A stretch of 64,000 nucleotides of DNA from Halpernia frigidisoli (lineage in GTDB: Bacteria; Bacteroidota; Bacteroidia; Flavobacteriales; Weeksellaceae). The stretch lies in NCBI RefSeq assembly GCF_900113805.1, contig NZ_FOQT01000001.1, positions 786,411 to 850,410 on the forward strand, given 5' to 3'. Every line of letters starts with the position of its first letter. Positions within the stretch are counted from its first letter, which is position 1. The notes under the pieces were generated by a model that saw only the letters and a list, made by a program, of their open reading frames with translations, had not been told where the DNA came from and made no database searches. Positions 53,067 through 62,178 of this stretch are shown here, piece after piece. The position numbers were made by a program, and so were the translations under genes.

Positions 53067-54086
53067 TTAATTTTGTCTAGTTTCGAGATATTTCTGCCAC
53101 TCCCAGGTTGTTCTAAGCGCTTCTTCCAGGGAAGTTTCAGCTTTCCAGTCCAATTCTTTTTCTGCTTTAGTAGCATCAGCGTAAGCAACTGTAATGTCGC
53201 CGGCTCTTCTTTCACAAATTTGATAAGGAACATTTATATTATTTGCCAATTCAAAAGCTTCTACAACTTCTAAAACTGAAGAACCCTTTCCCGCTCCAAG
53301 ATTATAAATATCAATTAAAGTTTCAGATTTCTCATTAATTAATTTTTGCAAAGCCTTCACGTGCGCTTTTGCTAAATCTACAACATAAATATAATCACGG
53401 ATCGCAGTTCCATCAGGCGTTGGATAATCATTTCCCCAAATATTTAATTTTTCTCTGATTCCCGCTGCAGTTTGAGTGACATACGGAACCAGATTATTTG
53501 GGATTCCCAAAGGTAATTCCCCCAAAAGTGAACTTGGATGTGCGCCAATTGGATTAAAATATCTTAAAAGCGACACTTTTCTTTGGTGAGAATTTGCAAA
53601 ATCTTTTAAAATTTCTTCACCCATTTGCTTGGTTTTTCCATAGGAACTTTCCGGCGTTTTTAATGGCGTATTTTCGTTGATCGGTTGTTCATCAGCTTGT
53701 CCATAAACCGTGCAGGAAGAACTGAAAATAAAATTAGAAATATTTCTGGTTTTAAATTCCTGCAAAATATTAATTAAAGAAAACAGATTATTCTCATAAT
53801 AATCAATTGGTTTTTCCTGGCTCTCGCCTACTGCTTTAAACGCTGCAAAATTAATACAACCATCTATTTGATGTGCTTCAAAAACCTGATGTAATAATTC
53901 TTTTCTTTTTAAATCAAAAGGATAAAAAATTGGTTTTTTACCAGCAATTGTTTCAATATTTTTTAAAATAAATTTTTCTGTGTTTGACAGATCATCAACA
54001 ATTACAACATCGAAATTGTTATTTAAAAGTTCTACAACAGTGTGTGAGCCGATGTAGCCGAGTCCGCCAGTTACGAGTATGGTCAT
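53067..54086 (-). CDS. galE: UDP-glucose 4-epimerase
   Basis: The 339-residue extended SDR has TGGLGYIGSH (6-15), the catalytic SSSCTVYG Ser region (122-129) and YGKTK (Tyr149, Lys153), with the galE-type insert VAYADATKAEKELDW near the end. It interconverts UDP-glucose and UDP-galactose, supplying envelope sugars. It shares direction with the small membrane protein and the DegT aminotransferase, suggesting a small surface-polysaccharide group. Confidence 0.95.
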   Translation of the reverse strand: MTILVTGGLGYIGSHTVVELLNNNFDVVIVDDLSNTEKFILKNIETIAGKKPIFYPFDLKRKELLHQVFEAHQIDGCINFAAFKAVGESQEKPIDYYENNLFSLINILQEFKTRNISNFIFSSSCTVYGQADEQPINENTPLKTPESSYGKTKQMGEEILKDFANSHQRKVSLLRYFNPIGAHPSSLLGELPLGIPNNLVPYVTQTAAGIREKLNIWGNDYPTPDGTAIRDYIYVVDLAKAHVKALQKLINEKSETLIDIYNLGAGKGSSVLEVVEAFELANNINVPYQICERRAGDITVAYADATKAEKELDWKAETSLEEALRTTWEWQKYLETRQN

Positions 54087-54122
54087 AATTTTATGAGCTG
54101 TGGTTAATGAGAAATGAGTAAT

Positions 54123-54461
54123 TTATTCACACCCACAATTTTCATTGTTAAATTGAATCATATCAATAGTTTGAATTACAAAAATCCAAAAAAAGAAAAC
54201 AATATTTAATATCAAAAAAATAAGTGAAAATTTGTCAATATAAATTAAGTTTTTAAATTTTATTAAACTTAGAATTAATGAAACTAAAAATATTAGAGAA
54301 AAAACTATTAAAACAAGTTTATAATCAATCTCATAACTATACTTTATTGTTTCAAGAGAATGTAATCCAAATTTTTTCAAATCAATAAAAACTATACTTC
54401 CTATTTTTAAAGAAAGAAAATATATAATGATTGCAATAAAAATTCTTAGAAAATATTTCAT
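54123..54461 (-). CDS. Small membrane protein of unknown function
   Basis: A 112-residue protein with three hydrophobic segments (about 3-28, 50-66, 78-100) and a Cys pair at the end (CGCE). Very AT-rich codons. It starts directly at the stop of the DegT gene (no spacing), so it is cotranscribed. I do not recognise the family; a late-acquired filler gene is possible. Confidence 0.6.
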   Translation of the reverse strand: MKYFLRIFIAIIIYFLSLKIGSIVFIDLKKFGLHSLETIKYSYEIDYKLVLIVFSLIFLVSLILSLIKFKNLIYIDKFSLIFLILNIVFFFWIFVIQTIDMIQFNNENCGCE

Positions 54462-55586
54462 TTATTTAAAAAACTCCAAAACAGAATCGGTAATATATTT
54501 CAATTGTTCTTCTTCTAATTCTGTGTGCATTGGTAAAGAAATTACTTCATCTAAAAGTCTGTCAGTATTCACAAAATCTTTTGGATCAGAATCCTGAAAA
54601 TAAGCTTTTTGTTTTCTGAGCGCAACAGGATAATAAATCATTGCCGGAATTTCTTTTGTACCTAAAAATTTTTGCAAGTCATTTCTTTGTCCATTAGTAA
54701 TTCTCAAAGTATATTGGTGAAAAACGTGGGAAGAATAATCTGCTCTTTTTGGTGTTAAAATATTTGGGTGGTTTGCAAAAGCTTCATCATAATAATCCGC
54801 TGCTTTTCTTCGCGCTTCATTATAAGAATCTAAAAACGGTAATTTTTTTCTTAAAACTGTTGCCTGTAAACTGTCTAAACGGGAATTTACGCCAATCTCA
54901 TCATGGTAATACCTTTCATACATTCCGTGGTTTACAATACCTCGGATTTTATGTGCCAGTTCATCATCATTGGTGAAAAGCGCACCACCATCTCCGTAAC
55001 AACCAAGATTTTTTGAGGGAAAAAAGGAGGTCGTACCAATAATTCCCATCGAACCGGATTTTTTTACCGTTCCGTCTGCAAATTTAAATTCAGATCCAAT
55101 TGCCTGCGCATTATCTTCAATAACATATAAATTATGCTCTTTTACAATTTTTAAAATTTCTTCCATATTAGAAGATTGTCCAAAAATATGAACCGGAATT
55201 ATTGCCTTAGTTTTTGGAGTAATTGCAGCTCTTAACTTTTCCGTATCCATTGTAAAAGTGTCGTAGTCAACATCAACCAAAACAGATTTTAGTTTTAAAA
55301 GATGGATTACTTCAACAGTTGCGGCAAAAGTAAAATCTGCAGTAATTACTTCATCGCCTTCTTTTAAATTTAAAGCCATCAAAGCAATCTGCAAAGCATC
55401 TGTTCCGTTTGCACAAGGAATTACATGTTTAATATCTAAATATTGTTCAAGTTCTGCCTGAAAAGCTTTTACTTCCGGACCGTTAATGAATGCCGCAGAA
55501 TCAATCACATTAAGTAATGCGTTGTCAAGATCGCTTTTTATTCTGTAATACTGACTTTGTAAGTCAACCATTTGGATTGGTTTCAT
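54462..55586 (-). CDS. DegT/DnrJ/EryC1/StrS family aminotransferase
   Basis: The 374-residue PLP enzyme has the PLP Lys192 in SFFPSKNLGCYGDGGAL, ANGTDALQIALMAL for the phosphate contact and the VIEDNAQAIGS strand. Members transfer an amino group to keto sugars on nucleotide carriers, for O-antigen or capsule aminosugars such as in WecE, ArnB or WbpE. The ...QYYRIKSDLD N-terminus is WbpE-like, but the exact sugar cannot be fixed. Confidence 0.93.
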   Translation of the reverse strand: MKPIQMVDLQSQYYRIKSDLDNALLNVIDSAAFINGPEVKAFQAELEQYLDIKHVIPCANGTDALQIALMALNLKEGDEVITADFTFAATVEVIHLLKLKSVLVDVDYDTFTMDTEKLRAAITPKTKAIIPVHIFGQSSNMEEILKIVKEHNLYVIEDNAQAIGSEFKFADGTVKKSGSMGIIGTTSFFPSKNLGCYGDGGALFTNDDELAHKIRGIVNHGMYERYYHDEIGVNSRLDSLQATVLRKKLPFLDSYNEARRKAADYYDEAFANHPNILTPKRADYSSHVFHQYTLRITNGQRNDLQKFLGTKEIPAMIYYPVALRKQKAYFQDSDPKDFVNTDRLLDEVISLPMHTELEEEQLKYITDSVLEFFK

Positions 55587-55838
55587 AGAAATTTTTTTTT
55601 GGTTAAATAAAATCGCCTGTTCTAAAATTTGCTAATACTTGAAAGGCTTTTTATAAAACTAATTTCTACAAAAATACGTATTTTTAGTTGTTAGTATTCA
55701 ATTTTACAACTCCTAAATTATTGATATTTATCAAAATTTTAATGGTATTAAAAATGAATTTTATGGCAAATTTTAAAAATAGTTGAACATAAACTTTAAA
55801 ACTAATTATTTATATATCTTTATTGTAAACTTTTTAAA

Positions 55839-57443
55839 ATGAAAAAAATTCTATTTCTTCTCTCTTTTATCTTCATAATTTTAGATAATGCGCAAACTGA
55901 ATTGGTTTTTGTTTATTTCAAAGACAAACCAAACAGCGCGGCTTTTTATTCAAATCAAACTTCAGAATTGACGCAAAAATCTTTAGACAGACGGACAAAA
56001 TTTGGAATTGCTTTAACTGATGAAGATGCACCAATTGAAGCGGTTTATATTCAAAATATAAAAAACCTGGGTTTCACTGTTACAGATTATTCAAAATGGT
56101 TAAATGGCGTTGCCGTTGAGGCAAATGCTGCGCAGGTGGCAGATTTACGAACAAAATCTTATGTTCGATCTGTAGAAAGTTTTGTCGTTCACAATTCTAC
56201 GGTCAACAAAACTAATGCTTCAATACCTAATAAATTTGAGGAATTTAATAAAAATACCCTCACAAATTTTAATTACGGAAACGCCGCTGCGCAAATTGAT
56301 CAGGTCAATCTTCGTCCCGTTCATGTGGCTGGATTTACAGGCGCAGGAACTACCATCGCCGTTATTGACACCGGATTTCCAACTGTAAACACAGGTTCAG
56401 TTTATTCCAGAATTAGAAATAACGGTCAAATAAAAGGTGGTTATAATTTCGTGCAAAAAAATGCAGATATTTATAATACCAATCTTAATTCTCACGGCTC
56501 ATATTGCTTAGGTGTTATTGCTGCATTTGTGGACAACAGTTTTGTAGGAACGGCGCCAGATGCAGATTTTTATCTTTATGCCTCAGAAAATGCTGCCGTA
56601 GAAATTCCACAGGAACAACTTTATTGGATTGAAGCTGCGGAAGAAGCAGATAGAAAAGGTGTCGATATTATTTCAACTTCTCTAGGCTATAATATTTTTG
56701 ATGATTCCCGCTATAATCTGGTTTATGCAGATCTGGATGGCAAAACCTCATTTATTGCCAGAGGTGCAGAAATTGCTACAAAAAAAGGAATATTCGTGCT
56801 TGTTGCCAATGGAAATTCAGCAACAGAACCTTGGCATTATCTTTTAACACCTGCGGATAATAATAAGGTTTTCTCAATTGGTTCAGTAGACTTAAACGGT
56901 AATTCTTCAAGTTTTTCTTCTTTTGGACCCAATGCAATTGGGAATATAAAACCTGATGCAAGTGCGAGAGGTGTAAACACATACATGGGATTTAATAATT
57001 CTGTTACTTCTGCTAATGGAACTTCTTTTGCGACACCCTTAGCAGCTGGCGGCGTTGCATGTTTAATCCAGTCGACGCCTGGTAAAAATCCTGCATTGCT
57101 AAGTGATCTTTTAAGACAAAGTGCTTCCTTATATCCCAATTCTGATCCTCAGAAAGGCTATGGCATTTTAAATTTTGGTAGTGTTTTAACCAAATTATTA
57201 TCCTCTGTAGAAGTTCAAAATTCTAAAAATTTAAAAATATTTCCTAATCCTGTAACGGATATTTTACATTTTCAAACTAAAGAAAAGATCATTAATATTG
57301 AACTTTATGACAGTTTAGGACGAAAAATTAAAAATCTTGAAATCGCAGCAGACATTAATGTTAGTAATTTAAATTCTGGCGTTTATTATCTTAAAATAAA
57401 TACTGAAAAAGAAAATTATATTGAAAAGTTTATAAAGAAATAA
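55839..57443 (+). CDS. Subtilisin-like (S8) serine protease with T9SS domain
   Basis: The 534-residue exported protein has a signal peptide (to about residue 19), a prodomain-like part (about 20-130), and an S8 domain with the triad Asp177 (AVIDTGFP), His219 (NSHGSYCLGVIAA) and Ser396 (NGTSFATPLAAG). The C-terminus from LKIFPNPVTDILHF to YIEKFIKK is a T9SS type A sorting domain. It should act on the cell surface or in the medium as a protease. Confidence 0.95.
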   Translation: MKKILFLLSFIFIILDNAQTELVFVYFKDKPNSAAFYSNQTSELTQKSLDRRTKFGIALTDEDAPIEAVYIQNIKNLGFTVTDYSKWLNGVAVEANAAQVADLRTKSYVRSVESFVVHNSTVNKTNASIPNKFEEFNKNTLTNFNYGNAAAQIDQVNLRPVHVAGFTGAGTTIAVIDTGFPTVNTGSVYSRIRNNGQIKGGYNFVQKNADIYNTNLNSHGSYCLGVIAAFVDNSFVGTAPDADFYLYASENAAVEIPQEQLYWIEAAEEADRKGVDIISTSLGYNIFDDSRYNLVYADLDGKTSFIARGAEIATKKGIFVLVANGNSATEPWHYLLTPADNNKVFSIGSVDLNGNSSSFSSFGPNAIGNIKPDASARGVNTYMGFNNSVTSANGTSFATPLAAGGVACLIQSTPGKNPALLSDLLRQSASLYPNSDPQKGYGILNFGSVLTKLLSSVEVQNSKNLKIFPNPVTDILHFQTKEKIINIELYDSLGRKIKNLEIAADINVSNLNSGVYYLKINTEKENYIEKFIKK

Positions 57444-57451
57444 AAAAATGT

Positions 57452-58285
57452 TTAGCGATTGTAAATGAAATTAAAAACCATCACGATCGCTGCGACCAAT
57501 AAACCCACGCCAATCATTTTTTCCAGAGTTTTATCTTGCAAATGGGTATTTAGCTTTTTACTGGCAAAAGCACCTAAAGCAAAACCAATTATTACGGGCC
57601 AGGATTTTAGGAAATCAATATGACCTTGAAGATAGTGACTTACGCTTCCTGTAATACTTGTAATAACGATCATAAAAAGTGCGGTTGCAGTTGCGATTTT
57701 TGCCGGAATTTTAAAAACTTTAATCATAATTGGCGTTTTCATAAAACCACCGCCTACACCAAAAAGTCCGGCTAAAATACCTGAAAAGCTTCCAAAAAAT
57801 ATTAACATAACAATGCTTACGCGGTACGCCACATAATTTTTATGATTTTTAATGATCATTTTTGGATTCATTTTGTTTAATCTGGCAAAGAATCCTTCTT
57901 TGTTTTTATCCTTTTGACCCAACTTTATAAAAAAAGATAAACCAAGTATAATTATCATTCCCGCAAATACGTATTCTAACTTTCTAGAGTCTACATAAGT
58001 TAACAGCAAACTGCCAATAACAACGCCAATTATCGTCGGAATTTCCAAAATAGTTCCCATTTTAAAATCAACAAAACTGTCTTTTCTATTATAATAAGTA
58101 GAGATCAAAGAGGAACCGACAAGGGAAATCATGCAGGTTCCTACGGCTAAATTTAAAGGAAAACCAAAAAAAGTAATGAGAATAGGAACCATAAATATTC
58201 CACCACCAAAACCAACTAAAGAACCATAAAGACCGATAAAAAAACTGACTACTATTAATAAAATGATGGTGAACTCTACAGGCAT
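57452..58285 (-). CDS. TauE/SafE family sulfite exporter-like permease
   Basis: The 277-residue protein has about eight transmembrane helices in two halves, each with the family Gly-rich motif: GLYGSLVGFGGGIFMVPILI near the N-terminus and GSFSGILAGLFGVGGGFMKTPIMI in the middle. Members export sulfite or organosulfur compounds, or move other anions. No sulfur genes are adjacent, so substrate is unknown. It converges on the protease gene with no terminator between. Confidence 0.93.
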   Translation of the reverse strand: MPVEFTIILLIVVSFFIGLYGSLVGFGGGIFMVPILITFFGFPLNLAVGTCMISLVGSSLISTYYNRKDSFVDFKMGTILEIPTIIGVVIGSLLLTYVDSRKLEYVFAGMIIILGLSFFIKLGQKDKNKEGFFARLNKMNPKMIIKNHKNYVAYRVSIVMLIFFGSFSGILAGLFGVGGGFMKTPIMIKVFKIPAKIATATALFMIVITSITGSVSHYLQGHIDFLKSWPVIIGFALGAFASKKLNTHLQDKTLEKMIGVGLLVAAIVMVFNFIYNR

Positions 58286-58416
58286 TTTTAATTTATTTAA
58301 TTGATGTCATAAAATGCTAAGTTAATATTACTCCATAAGATTGCCTAAAGAATATGATGTTAATTATTTAAATATGAAAGGCATTAAAATTGGTGCTGTT
58401 TTTAAAATTTTTAAAT

Positions 58417-58935
58417 ATGAAAACTCAAAAAATAATATTAGTAGGAATTGCTACCGGACTATTTGCATCCTGGTTAAAATCTTTATCAGAACCACCATTA
58501 GAAAAATTAGGTTTAAAATATTTTCCTGCGACAGAAGAAGAATTAAATTTAAAAGGTGCAGATTTAATAAATCATCCCGAAAATATGCCACCCGCAGTCT
58601 TGGCAAAAAAAAACTATCAATTTTTTAAATCAAAACCTTTGTCTGACAAGGAAGCGATTAAATTTTTGCCTTTTATCCATTACACTTTAGGAATCGCAAT
58701 TGGCATTTCATATATTTTTGCAAGAAATAAAGATAAAAAAGTCGCAATTTTAGGTGGAATTCCAGCAGGTGCGGTAATTTTTGCGGCAACCCACGGAAGT
58801 ATTATTCCTGCTTTGGGATTACAGGATAATTTAAGAAAAATGCCGAAGTCATGGTGGGTTTGGGAATTTGGCTCTCATCTCTTGTTCGGATTTTTTGTAG
58901 AACAAAGCACAAAAATATTTAAAAAGATCATTTAA
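58417..58935 (+). CDS. YagU/DUF1440-like membrane protein
   Basis: A 172-residue protein from the ATG at 58417 (a longer TTG frame from 58390 is rejected as it adds only non-conserved residues). It has about four hydrophobic segments (GIATGLFASWLKSL, FIHYTLGIAIGISYIFA, ILGGIPAGAVIFAATHG, FGSHLLFGFFVEQS) in a pattern resembling the YagU (DUF1440) inner-membrane proteins linked to acid resistance in E. coli. The family call is tentative. Confidence 0.65.
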   Translation: MKTQKIILVGIATGLFASWLKSLSEPPLEKLGLKYFPATEEELNLKGADLINHPENMPPAVLAKKNYQFFKSKPLSDKEAIKFLPFIHYTLGIAIGISYIFARNKDKKVAILGGIPAGAVIFAATHGSIIPALGLQDNLRKMPKSWWVWEFGSHLLFGFFVEQSTKIFKKII

Positions 58936-58980
58936 ACTGGGAACATTCCTATCTTTAAACTTAGTTTAAAACTTTAAAAA

Positions 58981-59772
58981 ATGAAAAAATTTTATCAAAT
59001 AGTAAATGGCGTTGCTTTAGTTTCGACAGTACTAATCAATTATTTATCAAACACAGGAATTCTAAATGGCAAATCAATCGGCGATGTTTCTAATAACATC
59101 CGAAGCCTATTTACTCCGGCAGGTTATGCTTTTTCCATTTGGGGATTGATTTATTTAATGCTTTTTGGCTTTATAATTTATCAGGGAAGAAGTTTATTTA
59201 ATAAAAATGCGGAAGATGATTTTATAGAAAAAATTGGACCTTGGTTTATTATTTCCTGCATTGCAAATTCCGGCTGGGTTTTTCTTTGGATATTTGGGTA
59301 TACGGGAATTTCCTGTATTTTTATATTCTTATTACTTTTTTCTCTGCTAAAAATCATTATGAACAACCGCATGGAAATCTGGGATGCGCCTGCAAAAGTA
59401 ATTTTGTTTCTCTGGTGGCCTTTCGTTTTTTACGCAGGTTGGGTAACTGTCGCAAGTATCGCAAATGTTTCGGCATTTTTGGTTAAAATAAATTGGGACG
59501 GTTTTGGTATTTCACCGGAAATCTGGACGATAATAATGATCGTAATTGCAACAATAATAAACGTAATAGTTGTTTACAAAAGAAATCTGCGAGAGTTTGC
59601 AACTGTAGGAATTTGGGCGTTAATTGCGATTGCAATCCCAAATCTAGAAAACCACAAAACGATTTCGTATGTAGCTTTTGCTGCTTCAGCGTTACTTTTT
59701 GTCATAATAATGATTCAAGGTTTTCAAAATAGAAAAACAAATCCTTTTATGAAAATGTTTTCAAAATCATAA
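58981..59772 (+). CDS. TspO/MBR-related tryptophan-rich membrane protein
   Basis: The 263-residue protein has about seven transmembrane helices and the aromatic patterns of the TspO superfamily: NNIRSLFTPAGYAFSIWGLIYL, NSGWVFLWIFG and FLWWPFVFYAGWVTVASIANVSA. It is longer than the five-helix TspO proteins, as in the Bacteroidetes 'tryptophan-rich sensory protein' group. Tetrapyrrole binding is the family theme; the role here is unknown. It follows the DUF1440-like gene by 45 bp in the same direction. Confidence 0.85.
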   Translation: MKKFYQIVNGVALVSTVLINYLSNTGILNGKSIGDVSNNIRSLFTPAGYAFSIWGLIYLMLFGFIIYQGRSLFNKNAEDDFIEKIGPWFIISCIANSGWVFLWIFGYTGISCIFIFLLLFSLLKIIMNNRMEIWDAPAKVILFLWWPFVFYAGWVTVASIANVSAFLVKINWDGFGISPEIWTIIMIVIATIINVIVVYKRNLREFATVGIWALIAIAIPNLENHKTISYVAFAASALLFVIIMIQGFQNRKTNPFMKMFSKS

Positions 59773-59780
59773 GAAATTTT

Positions 59781-59837
59781 TAAATTTCTTCAAAAATATT
59801 TCCCCAACCCTAAAGGGAGTATTTTTGAAGAAATTTA
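59781..59837. repeat. 18-bp perfect inverted repeat with palindromic loop
   Basis: Arms taaatttcttcaaaaata (59781-59798) and its exact complement (59820-59837), with a loop holding the palindrome ccctaaaggg; the related ccctttaggg occurs just after, at 59853-59862. It could end the upstream transcript, but there is no T-run directly after the stem. Confidence 0.7.
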
Positions 59838-59875
59838 GTGAGAAATTTTTCACCCTTTAGGGCGCGGAAAGAAAT

Positions 59876-59913
59876 TTCTGATGTAAACTTTTAAATTCTG
59901 ATGTAAACTTTTA
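59876..59913 (+). repeat. Tandem direct repeat, two 18-bp units
   Basis: TTCTGATGTAAACTTTTA at 59876-59893 is repeated exactly at 59896-59913, 20 bp apart. Confidence 0.7.
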
Positions 59914-59995
59914 GATATAAATTTGTAAAAAATCTGCGTGATCTGTTAAATCTGCGAGAGCAAACATTATAAAATTCTTACGAAATATAATCAAA

Positions 59996-60358
59996 ATGAA
60001 ATACAAAATACAAAAATCACCTTTTATCGTTCCGACAACTGACGGAAAATTAATAGAAGAAATTTGGGGAAATTCTACCAAAGATTCAGAAATTTCAATC
60101 GCACATATGATCGCGCCACCAAACTGGAGCGAACCTTTTCAGACGCCAAATTTTGACGAATTCACTTATATTATTTCAGGTAAAAAGCAATTTGAAATTC
60201 AGGGCGAAATCATCATTTTAGAAAAAGGACAAAGTATAAAAATTGAAAAAGGCGCGCGGGTAAAATACAGCAATCCTTTTGAAAATCCTTGTGAATATAT
60301 GGCGATTTGCTTGCCTGCTTTTTCTATGGATTTGGTGAATCGGGAGGACGAAGTTTAG
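59996..60358 (+). CDS. Cupin domain protein
   Basis: The 120-residue protein is one small beta-barrel with a cupin pattern: PPNWSEPFQTPNFDEFTYIISGKKQFEIQGE (motif 1, with Asp/Glu in place of some His) and EKGQSIKIEKGARVKYSNPFENPCEY. Metal ligands are partly replaced (no HxH), so it may bind a small molecule without metal catalysis. Single gene with a terminator. Function unknown. Confidence 0.8.
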   Translation: MKYKIQKSPFIVPTTDGKLIEEIWGNSTKDSEISIAHMIAPPNWSEPFQTPNFDEFTYIISGKKQFEIQGEIIILEKGQSIKIEKGARVKYSNPFENPCEYMAICLPAFSMDLVNREDEV

Positions 60359-60375
60359 ATTTAATAACATCTTCA

Positions 60376-60412
60376 AAAAAGTAAAGTCCAGGAAATTTAT
60401 TTCTTGGACTTT
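60376..60412 (+). terminator. Terminator after cupin gene
   Basis: Stem aagtccaggaaat / atttcttggactt with one G-U pair (60384-60396 with 60399-60411), then a T-run. Confidence 0.8.
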
Positions 60413-60436
60413 TTTTTAATTAATTAAACATAAAAA

Positions 60437-60460
60437 AAAGCGGCTTAAAAGCCGCTCTTA
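60437..60460 (-). terminator. Terminator after RNA-binding protein gene
   Basis: Perfect stem agcggctt / aagccgct (60439-60446 with 60449-60456) with the A-run on the left giving a U-run on the minus strand. Confidence 0.85.
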
Positions 60461-60466
60461 TTTATC

Positions 60467-60826
60467 TTACCAACGACCTCCGCCGCCTCCGTTTCCACCG
60501 CTACGGTTTCCACCGCCGCCGCTTCCACCTCCGTAACCTCCGCTGCCTCCGCCACGGTTGTTATCAAAAGATCTTCTTGGTTTGTCTTCTCTTGGTTTTG
60601 CCTCAGAAACGTTTAACGGTTTTCCGTCAAGTTCTCTTTCGTTAAGACCTTCGATAGCCTGTCTTCCTTCATCGTCACCCATTTCTACGAAACCAAATCC
60701 TCTGGATCTCCCAGTCTCTCTGTCAGTGATGATTTTAGCAGAAGATACTTCTCCGTACTCAGAAAATAAATCGTGCAACGCTTCTTCTTTGGTTGCATAG
60801 TTGATGTTTGAAACAAAAATGTTCAT
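60467..60826 (-). CDS. RRM RNA-binding protein with Gly-rich tail
   Basis: From the ATG at 60824-60826 the protein has 119 residues: one RRM domain with RNP2 IFVSNI (3-8) and RNP1 RGFGFVEM (42-49), then an Arg/Gly/Ser-rich disordered tail (about 80-119). Such proteins in Bacteroidetes bind RNA like eukaryotic hnRNP-type proteins and act post-transcriptionally. An upstream ATG (60890-60892) adds 22 hydrophobic residues that are not part of the family, so it is rejected; the shorter start is right after the A/T-rich leader. Confidence 0.95.
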   Translation of the reverse strand: MNIFVSNINYATKEEALHDLFSEYGEVSSAKIITDRETGRSRGFGFVEMGDDEGRQAIEGLNERELDGKPLNVSEAKPREDKPRRSFDNNRGGGSGGYGGGSGGGGNRSGGNGGGGGRW

Positions 60827-60902
60827 TGTAAAAAAATTATAAATTAAAAAAAATTGCTGTATATATAAGGAAAAGCAACAAATACTGAACAAATATTGAT
60901 TT

Positions 60903-60910
60903 CAAATATA
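60903..60910 (-). promoter_or_regulatory. -7 promoter box of the RRM gene
   Basis: Minus-strand TATATTTG, exact TAnnTTTG; implies a 5' leader of roughly 70 nt for the RRM mRNA, long compared with its neighbours. Confidence 0.5.
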
Positions 60911-61016
60911 AACAGGTGCAAGATACAATTAAAAATTATACAAACAACATTTTTATCATTAAAATTGCAAAATTCATAATAATGAGCAACAAACTCTCTT
61001 TTCTTCAAAAAGTCCT

Positions 61017-61084
61017 CCCGCTTTCCATTCCAATCTTTTATTTTTTAAATAAAAAATAAAGGGATTTCCATTTCAATCGCGGCT
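61017..61084 (+). repeat. Intergenic hairpin repeat, copy C
   Basis: CCCGCTTTCCATTCCAATCT, a perfect 10-bp A/T hairpin (61037-61046 with 61051-61060), and GGGATTTCCATTTCAATCGC. Same layout as copies A and B. Confidence 0.65.
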
Positions 61085-61207
61085 AATTCGAAGTTTATTT
61101 CTTTTTTTCGACCTAGCAAAATAAACTTTAGTGTCAGAGAAAGAAAATTTTATGATGAAGAAAATTAAATGATAAATAACGAACTTAATAACATAATATG
61201 TTAAAAA

Positions 61208-62068
61208 TTAATCAACCTCCTTTCCTCTTGAAGCCTCCAAAAGCAAAAACCAATCATCATGCTCCAGATTTATTTTTAAAGACGCAGCTGCGTTTTTCAA
61301 ATGTTTTATACTCGAAGTTCCAATAACTGGTAAAATTTTAGAAGGATGTTTTAAAATAAAAGCCAATAATATTTGATCTTCTTCACAGCCATATTTCTCG
61401 CAAAGTTTTTCAACCACTTTTTTAATTCTTAAATTCTGTTCCGTTTTCTCACTGAAATAATTTCCCATCGGCGACCACGCCATCGGACTTAACTTTTTCA
61501 TCATCAACTGCTCCAAAGTACCGTCATTAAAGGCCTTCGTTTCATTGATTGAAACTTCAATTTGATTCGTAATTAGCGGGAAATGTTGATCAATTAAATC
61601 AAACTGCGAAACCGAAAAATTGCTCACTCCAAATTCGTTCACCTTGCCTTGAGATTTTAAGATCTCAAAACATTCAATAATTTCTTCTGGATTCATCAAT
61701 GGCGATGGACGGTGCAACAATAGGACATCCAAATAATCAGTATGTAGATTTTTCAAACTGTTGTCAACGGAATTTAAAATATGGTGCTTAGAATAATTAT
61801 AGGCTTTAACTTTATAATTTCTGTTGTCACAAGGCATTTCAATACCACATTTAGAAATAATTTGAACAGAGTCTCTTTCAACAGACATTTCGCTGAATGC
61901 TTTTCCGAATAATTCTTCTGTCGTATAATTTCCATAAATATCCGCACAATCGAAAGTAGTTAAACCATCTTCTAATGACGCATCTATAAAATTTTGAGTT
62001 TCAGGAATGCTAAAATTGGCACCCCAAATTCCCCATCGCATCGTTCCTACTATTAATTTTGAAAACAT
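61208..62068 (-). CDS. Aldo/keto reductase
   Basis: The 286-residue TIM-barrel oxidoreductase has the AKR catalytic Asp40 and Tyr45 in FDCADIYGNYTTEE, the LLLHRPSPLMNPEE strand and the GVSNFSVSQFDL strand, and the end PVIGTSSIKHLKNAAASL that binds NADPH. The pattern is that of the YdhF-like 'oxidoreductase' branch. Substrate unknown. Single gene, with a -7 box 12 bp above the start. Confidence 0.92.
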   Translation of the reverse strand: MFSKLIVGTMRWGIWGANFSIPETQNFIDASLEDGLTTFDCADIYGNYTTEELFGKAFSEMSVERDSVQIISKCGIEMPCDNRNYKVKAYNYSKHHILNSVDNSLKNLHTDYLDVLLLHRPSPLMNPEEIIECFEILKSQGKVNEFGVSNFSVSQFDLIDQHFPLITNQIEVSINETKAFNDGTLEQLMMKKLSPMAWSPMGNYFSEKTEQNLRIKKVVEKLCEKYGCEEDQILLAFILKHPSKILPVIGTSSIKHLKNAAASLKINLEHDDWFLLLEASRGKEVD

Positions 62069-62080
62069 GTATTTTTATTT

Positions 62081-62088
62081 CAAAGGTA
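62081..62088 (-). promoter_or_regulatory. -7 promoter box of the aldo/keto reductase gene
   Basis: Minus-strand TACCTTTG (TAnnTTTG), 12 bp above the start codon. Confidence 0.45.
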
Positions 62089-62151
62089 AAAAATTTATAA
62101 GAAAATAGAATTTTTAAATGATTTTGCTAAATCGCCCCATTTTCTAATCAC

Positions 62152-62159
62152 TAACTTTG
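62152..62159 (+). promoter_or_regulatory. -7 promoter box of the thioesterase-copA unit
   Basis: TAACTTTG (TAnnTTTG), 19 bp before the ATG at 62179, with a TTG at 62124-62126 as a possible -33 box, slightly further than usual. Confidence 0.45.
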
Positions 62160-62178
62160 TAAAACAAAATTTAACTAC

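Larger units (their letters stand above)
60827..61207. other. Intergenic gap of about 380 bp without a gene
   Basis: Contains the -7 box and leader of the RRM gene at its left end (60903-60910) and hairpin repeat copy C at 61017-61084. Sequence between them and the aldo/keto reductase stop is AT-rich with nothing else recognised. Confidence 0.6.

Noticed and set aside
54087-54122. Possible remnant of an IVP-type flank after galE (repeated AATGAG words)
   Set aside because: Too short and without an inverted partner or IVP gene.
58341-58628. 95-residue frame overlapping the DUF1440-like gene
   Set aside because: Lys/Ile/Arg-rich shadow in another frame of a clearly better membrane-protein gene.
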